The position numbers and the translations under genes are program-made. Positions 7,144 through 14,344 of a stretch of 21,287 nt of DNA are shown here, piece after piece. This DNA comes from an uncultured Butyricicoccus sp. Lineage in GTDB: Bacteria > Bacillota > Clostridia > Oscillospirales > Butyricicoccaceae. The notes beneath the pieces were generated by a model, which did no database searches, was not told the DNA's origin, and saw only the letters and a list, made by a program, of their open reading frames with translations. Location: the NCBI GenBank assembly GCA_947575935.1, contig CANPPM010000006.1, forward strand, positions 1-21,287, written 5' to 3'. The first letter of the stretch is position 1; the number at the start of each line of letters is the position of its first letter.

Positions 7144-8127
7144 ATGAATACAAAAAGCATGAAGAAGGTATTAGGGCAAAATTCGATCTGGCTGGTGCTT
7201 CTGGCAATGTGCCTGGCGCTGACCCTCTCTACCAAAACGTTTCTGACTGCCCAAAATTTTATGAATATCCTCACGACCGAATCAATTATCGGTATTATCG
7301 CGGTCGGCGTTATGTGGTGCATCCTGTCTAAGGGCATAGACCTTTCCCCCGGTTCGGTGGTCGCGTTGACTTCCTGCATTTCGGCATCTCTTGCGCAGCA
7401 GTTTGTTTATGCAGGCCGTCTGTTTCCAAACCTCCCCGACCTGCCTGTTATTGTTGCAGTCCTGGCCGCGCTGGCGGTAGGCACGCTGATCGGTCTGATC
7501 AATGGCGCTCTTATTGCATATACGAAAATCCCTGCCTTTATTGCGACCCTGGGCACACAGCTGATTGCGCGTGCGCTGGCACAGCTTTACACCAATGCGT
7601 ATCCAATTCCTGAGCTTAAGCCGGAATTTAAGAATATTGCGCAATATAATTTGTTTGGCGTGATTCCGATGGTTGTCGTGATCTTTGTTATTTTTGCTAT
7701 CGTTTCGGGTTATATGCTTACCCAGACCCGTTTCGGGTCCAGCATCTATGCCATCGGCGGAAACGACCAGGCGGCGCGCGTCGCGGGCATCAACGTTGAG
7801 AAAAATCTCATTAAGGTTTATACCTGGTGCGCGTTCTGCGCTGCGACCGGCGGCATTCTGCTGGCGGCGCGTTCGGGCGCGGGCAATTCTTCGGTCGGGC
7901 TGAATTACGAGCTGGACGCCATTGCAGCGGCAACGGTCGGCGGCACCTCCCACACGGGCGGCGTGTGCCGGATTTCGGGTGTTATCGCGGGCATTCTGAT
8001 TCTGGGCGTACTGAAAAACGGTATGATGCTGCTGAAAATTTCGCCGTATCTTCAGCAAGTGTTTAAAGGGATGATCATTATTGCGGCGGTTGTCTTCGAT
8101 ATGCGGAAAAACGCCAAGAAAAATTAA
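7144..8127 (+). CDS. Sugar ABC transporter permease, RbsC/MglC type
   Basis: A 327-residue polytopic inner-membrane protein (about 8-10 membrane segments) that forms the channel with the ATPase encoded just upstream. Family marks are the N-terminal part NSIWLVLLAMCLALTLSTKT, the motif LSKGIDLSPGSVVAL (61-75), IPAFIATLGTQ, and the cytoplasmic coupling region IYAIGGNDQAARVAGINV that contacts the ATPase. The C-terminal DAIAAATVGGTSHTGGV segment is also typical. A modest ribosome site AGAAGG precedes the ATG at 7144. The gene ends 32 bases before the bidirectional terminator at 8160, so ATPase and permease form a two-gene operon. Confidence 0.94.
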   Translation: MNTKSMKKVLGQNSIWLVLLAMCLALTLSTKTFLTAQNFMNILTTESIIGIIAVGVMWCILSKGIDLSPGSVVALTSCISASLAQQFVYAGRLFPNLPDLPVIVAVLAALAVGTLIGLINGALIAYTKIPAFIATLGTQLIARALAQLYTNAYPIPELKPEFKNIAQYNLFGVIPMVVVIFVIFAIVSGYMLTQTRFGSSIYAIGGNDQAARVAGINVEKNLIKVYTWCAFCAATGGILLAARSGAGNSSVGLNYELDAIAAATVGGTSHTGGVCRISGVIAGILILGVLKNGMMLLKISPYLQQVFKGMIIIAAVVFDMRKNAKKN

Positions 8128-8159
8128 ATCTCTGCTTCTTTCTCTCATTCTTCTCACAT

Positions 8160-8193
8160 GCAAAAAGGCTGGATATAATGCCGGCCTTTTTGC
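8160..8193. terminator. Bidirectional terminator between the convergent permease and AraC genes
   Basis: GCAAAAAGGCTGG (8160-8172) pairs with CCGGCCTTTTTGC (8181-8193), one wobble, eight-base loop. A- and T-runs flank the GC core, so it suits both the permease transcript (+) and the AraC transcript (-), whose stop is 10 bases away. Confidence 0.85.
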
Positions 8194-8202
8194 TGTTTTC
8201 AG

Positions 8203-9069
8203 CTATTTTTGGTCTCGTTTGCCGCGAAGGGATTCCAGGTACTGCTTTCGATAGCGGATTGGAGATACCCCTACCGTACGCTTGAACAGGGTATTAAAGT
8301 AATTGGTGTTGTCATAGCCGACCATCATGGCGATCTGTGTTGCGGAAAGGTCGCTGGAAATCAGCCATGTCTGTGCAAGGCCGATCCGCCGCCGGATGAC
8401 ATATTGGATCGGGGCATATCCGCTGGCTTCCTTGAAAATATGGGACAGATAGGGGACGCTGCATCCCATTGCCTGCGCAATGCTTTCCAGCGTGATATTT
8501 TCTGTATAATGGGCGTCGATATATTCTTTTGCACGGGAGGCGAGCTGGCTGCCTGGCGTGAGGCTGCAGCGGTGTACTTCATCGGGCAGGCGGCTGCTCA
8601 GCAGAACCAGTACAAGGAGCATCAGCTGTGCGGTCAGCCGTTCGTGCGCATTCCCGGCGTACAGCCGGTCAACCTGTTCGCAAAGCGATTCGAGTAGGGG
8701 GAATAGGGCGCCGCTGGCCCGCACATGGGAGGAACCGGCAGGGATGAGGAAGTTGAGCGGCAGTCCGCGGAAATACACTTCCTGTATACCGAAGCAATAG
8801 GTACCGATTTCAGTATCGTAATCGGAGATAAGTTCATGGAGTTCGCCGACGTTTCCGAAAATGATATCGCCCTGTTGTATGGCATACGAATTATGCCCGA
8901 CCTTATAGGTGCCAAACCCACGGTAACAGAGCAGCAGCTCGCACAGGGAGTCGTGTTTGTGCATGGGGCGGTCGTGCCGCTGCTTTCCATATTCCTGCTT
9001 TGCAGAATAAACGAGATTTGGCAGGTAGCCTGGTTCGAATACCTCGTGCAGCAGAGAGTGGGGGTACAT
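8203..9069 (-). CDS. AraC family transcriptional regulator
   Basis: A 288-residue regulator. The N-terminal half (about 30-100) is a cupin-like sensor with HKHDSLCELLL (37-47), the conserved glycines of a beta-barrel, and QQGDIIFGNVGELHE (65-79). The C-terminal AraC DNA-binding domain covers about 178-276, with helix-turn-helix 1 near 193-213 (LESIAQAMGCSVPYLSHIFK) and 2 near 241-264 (ATQIAMMVGYDNTNYFNTLFK), then the closing GVSPIRYRKQ. The start is ATG 9069, with AAAGGAG five bases upstream; the 52 upstream codons of the frame overlap the predicted operator and are discarded. It sits between the two halves of the transporter and probably activates both when its ligand, likely the imported sugar, is present. 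Confidence 0.93.
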   Translation of the reverse strand: MYPHSLLHEVFEPGYLPNLVYSAKQEYGKQRHDRPMHKHDSLCELLLCYRGFGTYKVGHNSYAIQQGDIIFGNVGELHELISDYDTEIGTYCFGIQEVYFRGLPLNFLIPAGSSHVRASGALFPLLESLCEQVDRLYAGNAHERLTAQLMLLVLVLLSSRLPDEVHRCSLTPGSQLASRAKEYIDAHYTENITLESIAQAMGCSVPYLSHIFKEASGYAPIQYVIRRRIGLAQTWLISSDLSATQIAMMVGYDNTNYFNTLFKRTVGVSPIRYRKQYLESLRGKRDQK

Positions 9070-9102
9070 GGCGGCTCCTTTCTGCAGACGGCGTAAAAGC
9101 AA

Positions 9103-9145
9103 GATTGTGAAGCATCCAATTTTCACGCCATGAAATTTGTACAAA
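9103..9145 (+). promoter_or_regulatory. Predicted AraC-type operator between araC and the binding-protein gene
   Basis: GATTGTGAAGCATCCAA (9103-9119) matches the motif at 5421-5437 in 16 of 17 positions. A degenerate second half-site TTGTACAA follows 32 bp later (9137-9144), inside the palindrome TTTGTACAAA (9136-9145). The distal half-site begins 34 bases before the AraC start codon, so binding could also govern the regulator's own gene. Confidence 0.6.
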
Positions 9146-9183
9146 ATATACAGAGAATATCCGACAACGAATGTAAGATAATA

Positions 9184-9212
9184 GAGGGAATTTTTTTGAA
9201 ATGCTTTATAAT
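9184..9212 (+). promoter_or_regulatory. Promoter of the binding-protein operon
   Basis: A perfect TATAAT (9207-9212) with no usable -35: the hexamer 17 bases upstream is GAGGGA (9184-9189). AGAGG lies exactly 24 bases before the -10, as in the ABC ATPase promoter. Transcription should start near 9219, about 83 bases before the ATG. The missing -35 suggests dependence on an activator. Confidence 0.6.
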
Positions 9213-9301
9213 AAGAGCATACCACAACGAAAAAGCGTTGTCAAACCCATAGGGCGGACGTGAGAAGCCGTCCACAGAAAAAAGCAAAGGAGAGTAAAAA
9301 A

Positions 9302-10321
9302 ATGAAGAAGAAGTTAGCGGCATTATTCCTTGCAGGGCTGATGTTGGCGGCTGTACTGACCGGCTGCGGCGGCACGGGCAACAGCGATTCGGGCAGCGGC
9401 GCAGATGCGGGTAGCCCGGAGGGTGCGGACAGCGGTACATCCAGCGGATACCGTATCGGCTTTTCGATGCCTGCGCGCGACCAGTTCTGGACCTCTATGC
9501 AGGGGGTTATGGAAAATACCGCAAAAGAGAAGGGGATCGATTTTGCGGTGCTTGATGCAAACAGCGATGTGGCAACCCAGCTGTCGCATGTACAGACCTG
9601 GGCGGCTGACGGCTATGACGCGGTGATTGTCGGTCTGTGCAATAATGATTCGGCGCAGGATGTGCTGAATGCGGTAGGCGATATGAAGGTTGTCTTTGTT
9701 AACCGCCAGCCGAACCTGGATGTACTTAAGGATGGCGAGGTCGTTTATGTTGGCACCGACGAGACCCTTTACGGCACCGAGCAGGGAAACTATCTGGGGA
9801 ATCTCTTTAAAGAGGAAGGGAAGACCGACATCAATGTCGTCCTCTTTATGGGAGAGCTTGGCTTGGACAATGTGACCAAGCGCACCAATTCTGCGAAGGA
9901 AGCGCTCGCAGCCAACGGGCTGAACGTTACTTATGTTTATGAAGCCACCGCAAATTGGGACCGTATCACCGCCATGAATCTGTTTTCTCAGTTCATGGGT
10001 TCCGGCCAGGAAGTAGATGCGGTCGTATGCAATAACGATGAGATGGCGTTGGGCGTCATCGAGGCGATGAAGACCACCGGCTCGAAAGAAGTCTTCTGCC
10101 CGGTTGTTGGCATTGACGCAACCAATGTCGGCTGCGCGTCCGTGCAAAGCGGCGATATGGCGTGTTCGGTGTTCCAGGATCCGGTTGCACAGGGCGAGGG
10201 TACCATCCTTTGCGCGCTCGGGCTGCTGGAAGGCACAGAGATCGAAGGCCTTGAAAACAATTATTACAATATTACCCCGCAGCTCGTGACAAAGGATAAC
10301 GTTGCGGATTTCATCAAGTAA
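9302..10321 (+). CDS. Sugar ABC transporter substrate-binding lipoprotein (periplasmic-binding-protein type 1 fold)
   Basis: A 339-residue extracellular binding protein for the RbsA/RbsC-type transporter encoded upstream. A lysine-rich signal peptide (1-21) ends in the lipobox LTGC with the lipidated Cys at 22, followed by a Gly/Ser/Asp linker to about 48. The mature domain begins with YRIGFSMPARDQFWTSM and has typical positions WAADGYDAVIVGL, VVFVNRQP, YVGTDE, VVCNNDEMALGVIEAM and VVGIDATNVG, resembling the ribose/inositol-binding group. The start is ATG 9302, with AAAGGAG in the bases just upstream; the 14 codons before it are discarded. It leads an operon with the two catabolic genes that follow. 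Inositol or another cyclitol is a reasonable ligand guess from the IolE-like neighbour, not a demonstrated one. Confidence 0.94.
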   Translation: MKKKLAALFLAGLMLAAVLTGCGGTGNSDSGSGADAGSPEGADSGTSSGYRIGFSMPARDQFWTSMQGVMENTAKEKGIDFAVLDANSDVATQLSHVQTWAADGYDAVIVGLCNNDSAQDVLNAVGDMKVVFVNRQPNLDVLKDGEVVYVGTDETLYGTEQGNYLGNLFKEEGKTDINVVLFMGELGLDNVTKRTNSAKEALAANGLNVTYVYEATANWDRITAMNLFSQFMGSGQEVDAVVCNNDEMALGVIEAMKTTGSKEVFCPVVGIDATNVGCASVQSGDMACSVFQDPVAQGEGTILCALGLLEGTEIEGLENNYYNITPQLVTKDNVADFIK

Positions 10322-10347
10322 GCATCTGGGGCGGGCATATTTCTTGT

Positions 10348-10371
10348 GAGGGCGGCGTTCCGCCGCCCCTC
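10348..10371 (+). other. Strong GC hairpin after the binding-protein gene
   Basis: GAGGGCGGCG (10348-10357) pairs with CGCCGCCCCTC (10361-10371, one bulged C), three-base loop, 27 bases after the stop. There is no T-run, so it is not a full terminator. Such hairpins behind binding-protein genes often protect the upstream mRNA and keep that protein more abundant than the downstream products. Confidence 0.6.
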
Positions 10372-10378
10372 GCTGCCC

Positions 10379-10435
10379 GTTTTGCCCGAGAACCGGCTGC
10401 ACGCCGCCGGCGTACCGCTGGTTATCAGGCAAAAC
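10379..10435 (+). other. Elongated stem-loop just upstream of the IolE-like gene
   Basis: Three stacked helices: GTTTTGCC (10379-10386) with GGCAAAAC (10428-10435), AACCGGC (10391-10397) with GCTGGTT (10417-10423, one wobble), and ACGCC (10401-10405) with GGCGT (10409-10413). They are separated by symmetric internal loops (4+4 and 3+3). The stem ends 12 bases before the AGGAGG ribosome site, so it may influence translation of the next gene or serve as a processing site. Confidence 0.55.
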
Positions 10436-10460
10436 AACTGCTTGGACAGGAGGAATTGAT

Positions 10461-11393
10461 ATGAGTATGAATATTTGCGGCGCCCCCTGCTGTTGGGGCG
10501 TAGACGACCCGAAAAATCCGTATCTGCCGCCCTGGCAGCGGGTGTTGCGTGAAGCGGGGCAGGCAGGCTATCGCGCTGTTGAGTTGGGGCCCTATGGATA
10601 TCTGCCCATTGACACGGCGCTTGTTTCGGAGGAACTCAATAAGAATGGGTTGGCAATCGTTGCGGGCACAATTTTCCACGATTTGCTTGACCCCGACAAT
10701 CAGGAGAGTGTGCTGAAGGCAGTCGACGATATTTGCAGGCTGATCACAGATCCCGCGCTGCCGGGACTGCCGTTCCACGAGGGGCAAAAGTTTCCTGCCC
10801 CCTACCTGACGGTGATGGATTGGGGCCACGATGAGCGCGATTATGCCGCAGGCCATCCGGACGATGCGCCACGTCTTTCTGCGGCGGAGTGGGCGCGCTT
10901 TATGGGCAATGTCCGCGCAGTCTGTGTGCGGGCCAACGAATATGGTGTGCGTCCGGTGATTCATCCGCATGCGGGCGGCTATATTGAGTTTGCCGACGAG
11001 ATCGAAGCGGTTGTGCGCGATATTCCCTACGAGACTGCCGGGCTTTGCCTTGACACGGGCCACCTGTATTATTCACACATGGATCCGGTCGAATATTTGA
11101 AGAAATATGCAGACCGGCTGGATTATGTTCACTTTAAGGATGTTAATGAAGCGGTTTATCGGGAGGTTCTCGGGGAGCATATCCGGTTCTTTGAGGGCTG
11201 TGGCAAGGGGGCGATGTGCCCCATCGGCGCCGGTTCGCTCGATTATCCGGGCATCAAAAAGGCGCTGGAGGATATTGGATACAGCGGCTATATTACCATT
11301 GAGCAGGAGCGGGATCCGCGCAATTCGGATACCAGCCTGCGCGATGTAAAAGCAAGTGTAGAATATCTTAAGAGCGTGGGCTACAGTATTTAA
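10461..11393 (+). CDS. Sugar phosphate isomerase/epimerase-like TIM-barrel protein (IolE/AP-endonuclease 2 family)
   Basis: A 310-residue cytoplasmic enzyme of the xylose-isomerase-like TIM-barrel superfamily. Likely metal and substrate residues lie in AVELGPYG (39-46, Glu41), VIHPHAGGYIEF (166-177), CLDTGHLYYS (196-205), YVHFKDV (222-228) and ITIEQERDP (278-286). The opening CCWGVDD and the C-terminal GYSGYITIEQE resemble inosose dehydratase IolE, which dehydrates 2-keto-myo-inositol. Other members isomerise or epimerise keto sugars, or cleave 3-keto-glycosides beside an oxidoreductase, as DgpC does. AGGAGG (10448-10453) lies seven bases before ATG. It follows the binding-protein gene and precedes a Gfo/Idh/MocA dehydrogenase, so it likely acts on the compound that transporter brings in. 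The exact reaction is not settled. Confidence 0.88.
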   Translation: MSMNICGAPCCWGVDDPKNPYLPPWQRVLREAGQAGYRAVELGPYGYLPIDTALVSEELNKNGLAIVAGTIFHDLLDPDNQESVLKAVDDICRLITDPALPGLPFHEGQKFPAPYLTVMDWGHDERDYAAGHPDDAPRLSAAEWARFMGNVRAVCVRANEYGVRPVIHPHAGGYIEFADEIEAVVRDIPYETAGLCLDTGHLYYSHMDPVEYLKKYADRLDYVHFKDVNEAVYREVLGEHIRFFEGCGKGAMCPIGAGSLDYPGIKKALEDIGYSGYITIEQERDPRNSDTSLRDVKASVEYLKSVGYSI

Positions 11394-11403
11394 AAACCAG
11401 AGC

Positions 11404-11557
11404 CTGTTTGAAACCTGTTAACATGTTCAATCAGTGGGTCTTCTCCCGCCCTGCTGCGGCAATTTTTCTTGAAATACATCCCGTATTCCTGCGAAAAATT
11501 GTGTTTGTCTGGCGGAAAAATTCCTCGCCATTGTGCATGTTTCCATTTTTCAAACGG
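11404..11557 (+). other. AT-rich intergenic element with nested inverted repeats
   Basis: The spacer between the IolE-like and dehydrogenase genes folds on itself. GTTTGAAA (11406-11413) pairs with TTTCAAAC (11548-11555), and AACATG (11420-11425) with CATGTT (11536-11541), separated by six bases on both sides. Inside are a hairpin CAATTTTTC (11460-11468) with GAAAAATTG (11493-11501), carrying AATAC/GTATT within, and a smaller one at 11511-11529 (GGCG/CGCC). It is AT-rich against GC-rich neighbours. It could be a structured mRNA spacer or a miniature inverted-repeat element; no T-run suggests termination. Confidence 0.5.
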
Positions 11558-11592
11558 CGCCTAACAAATTTGCATTGAAGGAGTAAATAATT

Positions 11593-12771
11593 ATGATTAA
11601 CGGCTCGAAGATCCTGGAGCATCCCATTCGCTGGGCAATGGTCGGCGGTGGCAAGGGCAGCCAGATCGGCTATATCCACCGCAGTGCGGCGCTGCGCGAC
11701 AATTCCTTCCAGTTGGTTGCCGGTGCATTTGATGTGGATCCGGAACGCGGTATGGCGTTCGCGGCTGAGCTGGGCGTGGCGCCCGATCGCTGCTACCCGG
11801 ATTATAAGACGATGTTTGAGTCGGAGGCCAAGCGCCCGGATGGGATCGAGGCAGTTTCAATTGCGACCCCCAATGGGATGCATTATGCGGTTTGTAAGGC
11901 TGCTCTGCAGACAGGGCTGCACGTGGTCTGTGAAAAGCCGCTGTGCTTCACCTCGAAAGAGGCCGATGAGTTGGTTGCACTTGCGAAGGAAAAAAACGGC
12001 GTGGTGGGCGTTACGTACGGCTATTCCGGCCATCAGATGATTCAGCAGGCCCGCCAGATGATCCGGCACGGCGACCTAGGTGAAATCCGCGTTATCAATA
12101 TGAGCTTTGCCTTCGGCGGCTACAACGTTAAGATTGAGGAAACGAATCCGGCGGCGAAATGGCGCTTTGATCCTGCGAAGGCGGGTCCGTCGTTCGCACT
12201 GGGCGATGTGGGCACCCACCCGCTGTACATTCTGGAAGCGATGATTCCCGACCTGAAGATCGACAACCTGATGTGTACCAAGCAGTCCTTCGTGGAGGGA
12301 CGGCAGCTGGAGGACAACGCGTTTGTCATCATGAACCTTGCAGGCAGCGAATCCGTACAGGCGGGCGCGCAGATTTACTGCTGGGCCAGTTCCATAAACT
12401 GCGGCGCACGGCACTATCACAAAATTCGAGTTGTCGGTTCTAAGGCATCCATTGAATGGGACGACGAGCGTCCCAACCAGATGACCTATGAGGTCGAGGG
12501 CGAGCCGGTGCGTGTGCTTGAGCGCGGTGCAGGCTATCTTTATCCTGAAGCGCGCGTCGAGGACCGTATCGGCGGCGGACATGCAGAGGGGTTGTTCGAG
12601 GCATGGGCAAATCTGTACCGCCGCTTTGCGGTCGCGATGCAGGGGGCGGACAGCAGCGAGTACGGAGACTTCTGGTATCCGAGTGTTGAAGCGGGTGCGC
12701 AGGGGATAAAATGGATCGAAAAATGCGTGGATTCCGCTGAAAACGGCGCTGTATGGGTGAAATTTGACTAA
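11593..12771 (+). CDS. Gfo/Idh/MocA family NAD(P)-dependent oxidoreductase
   Basis: A 392-residue cytoplasmic dehydrogenase for sugars or cyclitols. The N-terminal Rossmann domain has the dinucleotide loop MVGGGKGSQIGYIH (16-29) and an acidic residue at the end of strand 2 (AFDVD, Asp47), which favours NAD over NADP. EKP with the catalytic Lys115 and GDVGTHP with Asp205 and His209 complete the usual catalytic set. The C-terminal alpha/beta domain covers about 145 onward. The ribosome site AAGGAG lies just before ATG 11593. In the inositol pathway such an enzyme oxidises myo-inositol and IolE acts next. An equally open option is oxidation at C3 of a glycoside followed by cleavage by the TIM-barrel partner. 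The operon order and shared promoter support a joint pathway with the genes at 9302 and 10461. Confidence 0.92.
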   Translation: MINGSKILEHPIRWAMVGGGKGSQIGYIHRSAALRDNSFQLVAGAFDVDPERGMAFAAELGVAPDRCYPDYKTMFESEAKRPDGIEAVSIATPNGMHYAVCKAALQTGLHVVCEKPLCFTSKEADELVALAKEKNGVVGVTYGYSGHQMIQQARQMIRHGDLGEIRVINMSFAFGGYNVKIEETNPAAKWRFDPAKAGPSFALGDVGTHPLYILEAMIPDLKIDNLMCTKQSFVEGRQLEDNAFVIMNLAGSESVQAGAQIYCWASSINCGARHYHKIRVVGSKASIEWDDERPNQMTYEVEGEPVRVLERGAGYLYPEARVEDRIGGGHAEGLFEAWANLYRRFAVAMQGADSSEYGDFWYPSVEAGAQGIKWIEKCVDSAENGAVWVKFD

Positions 12772-13052
12772 AATGAACTGCATGCGTTCCTGCTGAAGCC
12801 GCAGGATACGCAGCTTCAGCGGAGGATGGCGGCAGGCGCAGGCGGGTATCAGGTTCAGCGTCCGGTCGGTTTGCCGAAACGGGGCAGACTTTTCACGGAT
12901 CGGGTTTCGCCGGTATGGGGGTAGGCTGCACGACGGTTCGGCTGCCGCGCTGTGCGCGCCGCTTTGACAAGGGAGTGAAACCCTGGACGTGCTGCTTTGG
13001 CTGCTGCAAGGCGGCGGTTATAAGACGCGCTGCGGGGACGCTTTGGGGGATG
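12772..13052. other. Gene-free spacer before the AEC carrier gene
   Basis: No convincing gene. It contains an inverted repeat GCTGAAGC (12792-12799) with GCTTCAGC (12813-12820). A TTGACA at 12964-12969 has no -10 at the right distance. It leads into the terminator at 13053. I compared it by eye with common riboswitch and T-box signatures and found no clear match. Confidence 0.4.
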
Positions 13053-13081
13053 ACCGGCGGACAAACGTCCGCCGGTTTTTT
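13053..13081 (+). terminator. Intrinsic terminator 28 bases upstream of the AEC gene
   Basis: ACCGGCGGAC (13053-13062) pairs with GTCCGCCGGT (13067-13076), AAAC loop, followed by TTTTTT (13076-13081). It is textbook quality. Its place immediately before the next gene's ribosome site means the AEC gene needs readthrough or conditional termination, unless it has a very short promoter that I cannot see. Confidence 0.88.
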
Positions 13082-13108
13082 ATCATTGTTTTGGGGAAAG
13101 GGGACAAC

Positions 13109-14026
13109 ATGCAGGAAGTTTTACGGGAACTGGCCGTTCTCCTGGTGATTTTGTGTGCGGGCGCATATTTGGGGAAAAGGGGGGTGCTGGGGGAAGCGTG
13201 CATTTTGCAGCTGAACAAGTTCGTTGTGAATGTTGCATTTCCGGCGCTGATGATCGCATCATTGGACCAGGACTTTACCGCCGAGCTCTTCCGGGACAGC
13301 GTTGGACTTATGGTGATTTCATGGCTGTGCTTTGGCGCGGTAGTCCTGTTTTTGGAGGCTTGGAAACGGGTTTCCCGGCGCCCGCCGCAGGAGTTGGGCC
13401 TGCTGCGCTTTCTGGTGCTGTTTGGAAATACTGCATTTATGGGGTATCCTGTCGTACGTGCGGTCTATGGCAGTACAGGGGTGTTTTATGCGTCGATATT
13501 TAATCTGGCTCATCATTTTGTCAGCTTTTCCTATGGCCTTTCGCTCCTGCAGCCTGGGCGGCGTGCGGGGATCAAGAAATGGTTTGGTAATATCGGATTT
13601 TTGGCTACTATAGTGGGCTTTTTGATTTTCCTGATTCCAGGTACGTTGCCGTATACGATACACCGGCCTTTGGAATGGATAGGGGATATCACGATTCCGG
13701 TCTGTTTGCTGAATGCAGGCGCAAGGCTGGGGACCAGTAAGCTGCGCGATTTGGCAAAGCCGCACGCCATCTGGGGGACCTCGCTTATTCGGCTGCTTGC
13801 GTTTCCGGCGGTGCTTTTCTTGGTGCTGAGGGCGCTGAAGCTGCCCGAGCAATGGATTATCATTCCGACGGTTATTTTTGGGACGCCGGTGGCGCTTACG
13901 GCGGGGCTGTTTGCGGAAGAATACGGAAATGACGCATGCGTTGCAAATCGTGCCGTTGTCCTTTCAAACCTTTTGGCGGTGGTGACGATGCCGGTTTGGG
14001 TATGGATCCTGCTGCGCTGGGTTTAA
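13109..14026 (+). CDS. AEC family transporter (auxin efflux carrier superfamily)
   Basis: A 305-residue integral membrane protein, the usual length for bacterial AEC carriers such as malate/malonate permeases, with about ten hydrophobic segments in two repeats of five. Typical features are CAGAYLGKRGVL near the start, LNKFVVNVAFPALMI, FGNTAFMGYPVVRAVYG with the broken-helix GNTxFxGxP pattern, GDITIPVCLLNAGARLG, and IFGTPVALTAGLFAEEYG near the end. The exported or imported organic anion cannot be inferred. The start is ATG 13109 with GAAAGGGG five bases upstream; the 40 in-frame codons before it run through the terminator hairpin. It is flanked by terminators on both sides and looks like a single-gene unit. 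Confidence 0.9.
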   Translation: MQEVLRELAVLLVILCAGAYLGKRGVLGEACILQLNKFVVNVAFPALMIASLDQDFTAELFRDSVGLMVISWLCFGAVVLFLEAWKRVSRRPPQELGLLRFLVLFGNTAFMGYPVVRAVYGSTGVFYASIFNLAHHFVSFSYGLSLLQPGRRAGIKKWFGNIGFLATIVGFLIFLIPGTLPYTIHRPLEWIGDITIPVCLLNAGARLGTSKLRDLAKPHAIWGTSLIRLLAFPAVLFLVLRALKLPEQWIIIPTVIFGTPVALTAGLFAEEYGNDACVANRAVVLSNLLAVVTMPVWVWILLRWV

Positions 14027-14182
14027 AATAGGGGTGCGTCGGAGCATTGGCACAGATACCGTCCGTCGCGTTGCGTTTTGTTGCCTGCGGCGCTCCCCCT
14101 CGTTTAAATGCGCTGCCGGCCCTAGCCAATCGATTTGGCGCTGCAGGGAACCCGGATGGGCAATCCGGCAAGTAAATCAAAA

Positions 14183-14228
14183 AAACAGCCTCCCCCAGTG
14201 TTTAGGCGGCACTGGGGGAGGCTGTTTT
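14183..14228. terminator. Long bidirectional terminator between the AEC gene and the etf operon
   Basis: A perfect stem of 18 bp (14183-14200 with 14210-14227) with a nine-base loop. It is flanked by seven A on the left and TTTT on the right, so it has a T-run on both strands. It ends the - strand etf operon about 117 bases after its last stop, and the AEC transcript from the other side. Confidence 0.92.
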
Positions 14229-14344
14229 AAAATAGGAGGTGTACACAGGCTGTACATTTGGGGAAAGCTATCGTAAAAAACCCAAAATTGGTAAGGCATT
14301 GGCTGAACAGAGCGTGAGACGCTGTTTGGAAAGACGTGAGAACG
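14229..14344. other. Short spacer with small hairpins and a TGTACA repeat
   Basis: TGTACA occurs twice (14240-14245 and 14251-14256), five bases apart. Two small hairpins with similar GTGAGA-containing loops follow: AGCGT-gag-ACGCT near 14310-14322 and GACGT-gag-AACGTC near 14333-14347, the latter at the etfA stop. An AGGAGGTG at 14234-14241 serves no credible gene. Confidence 0.35.

Noticed and set aside
9323..10432. A 369-codon - strand frame opposite the binding-protein gene
   Set aside because: Shadow frame; the lipoprotein on the + strand is certain.
12772..13081. A T-box or known riboswitch before the AEC gene
   Set aside because: By eye I found no T-box consensus (GGUGGNACCGCG) or other known core; only the terminator position supports conditional control, so no class is claimed.
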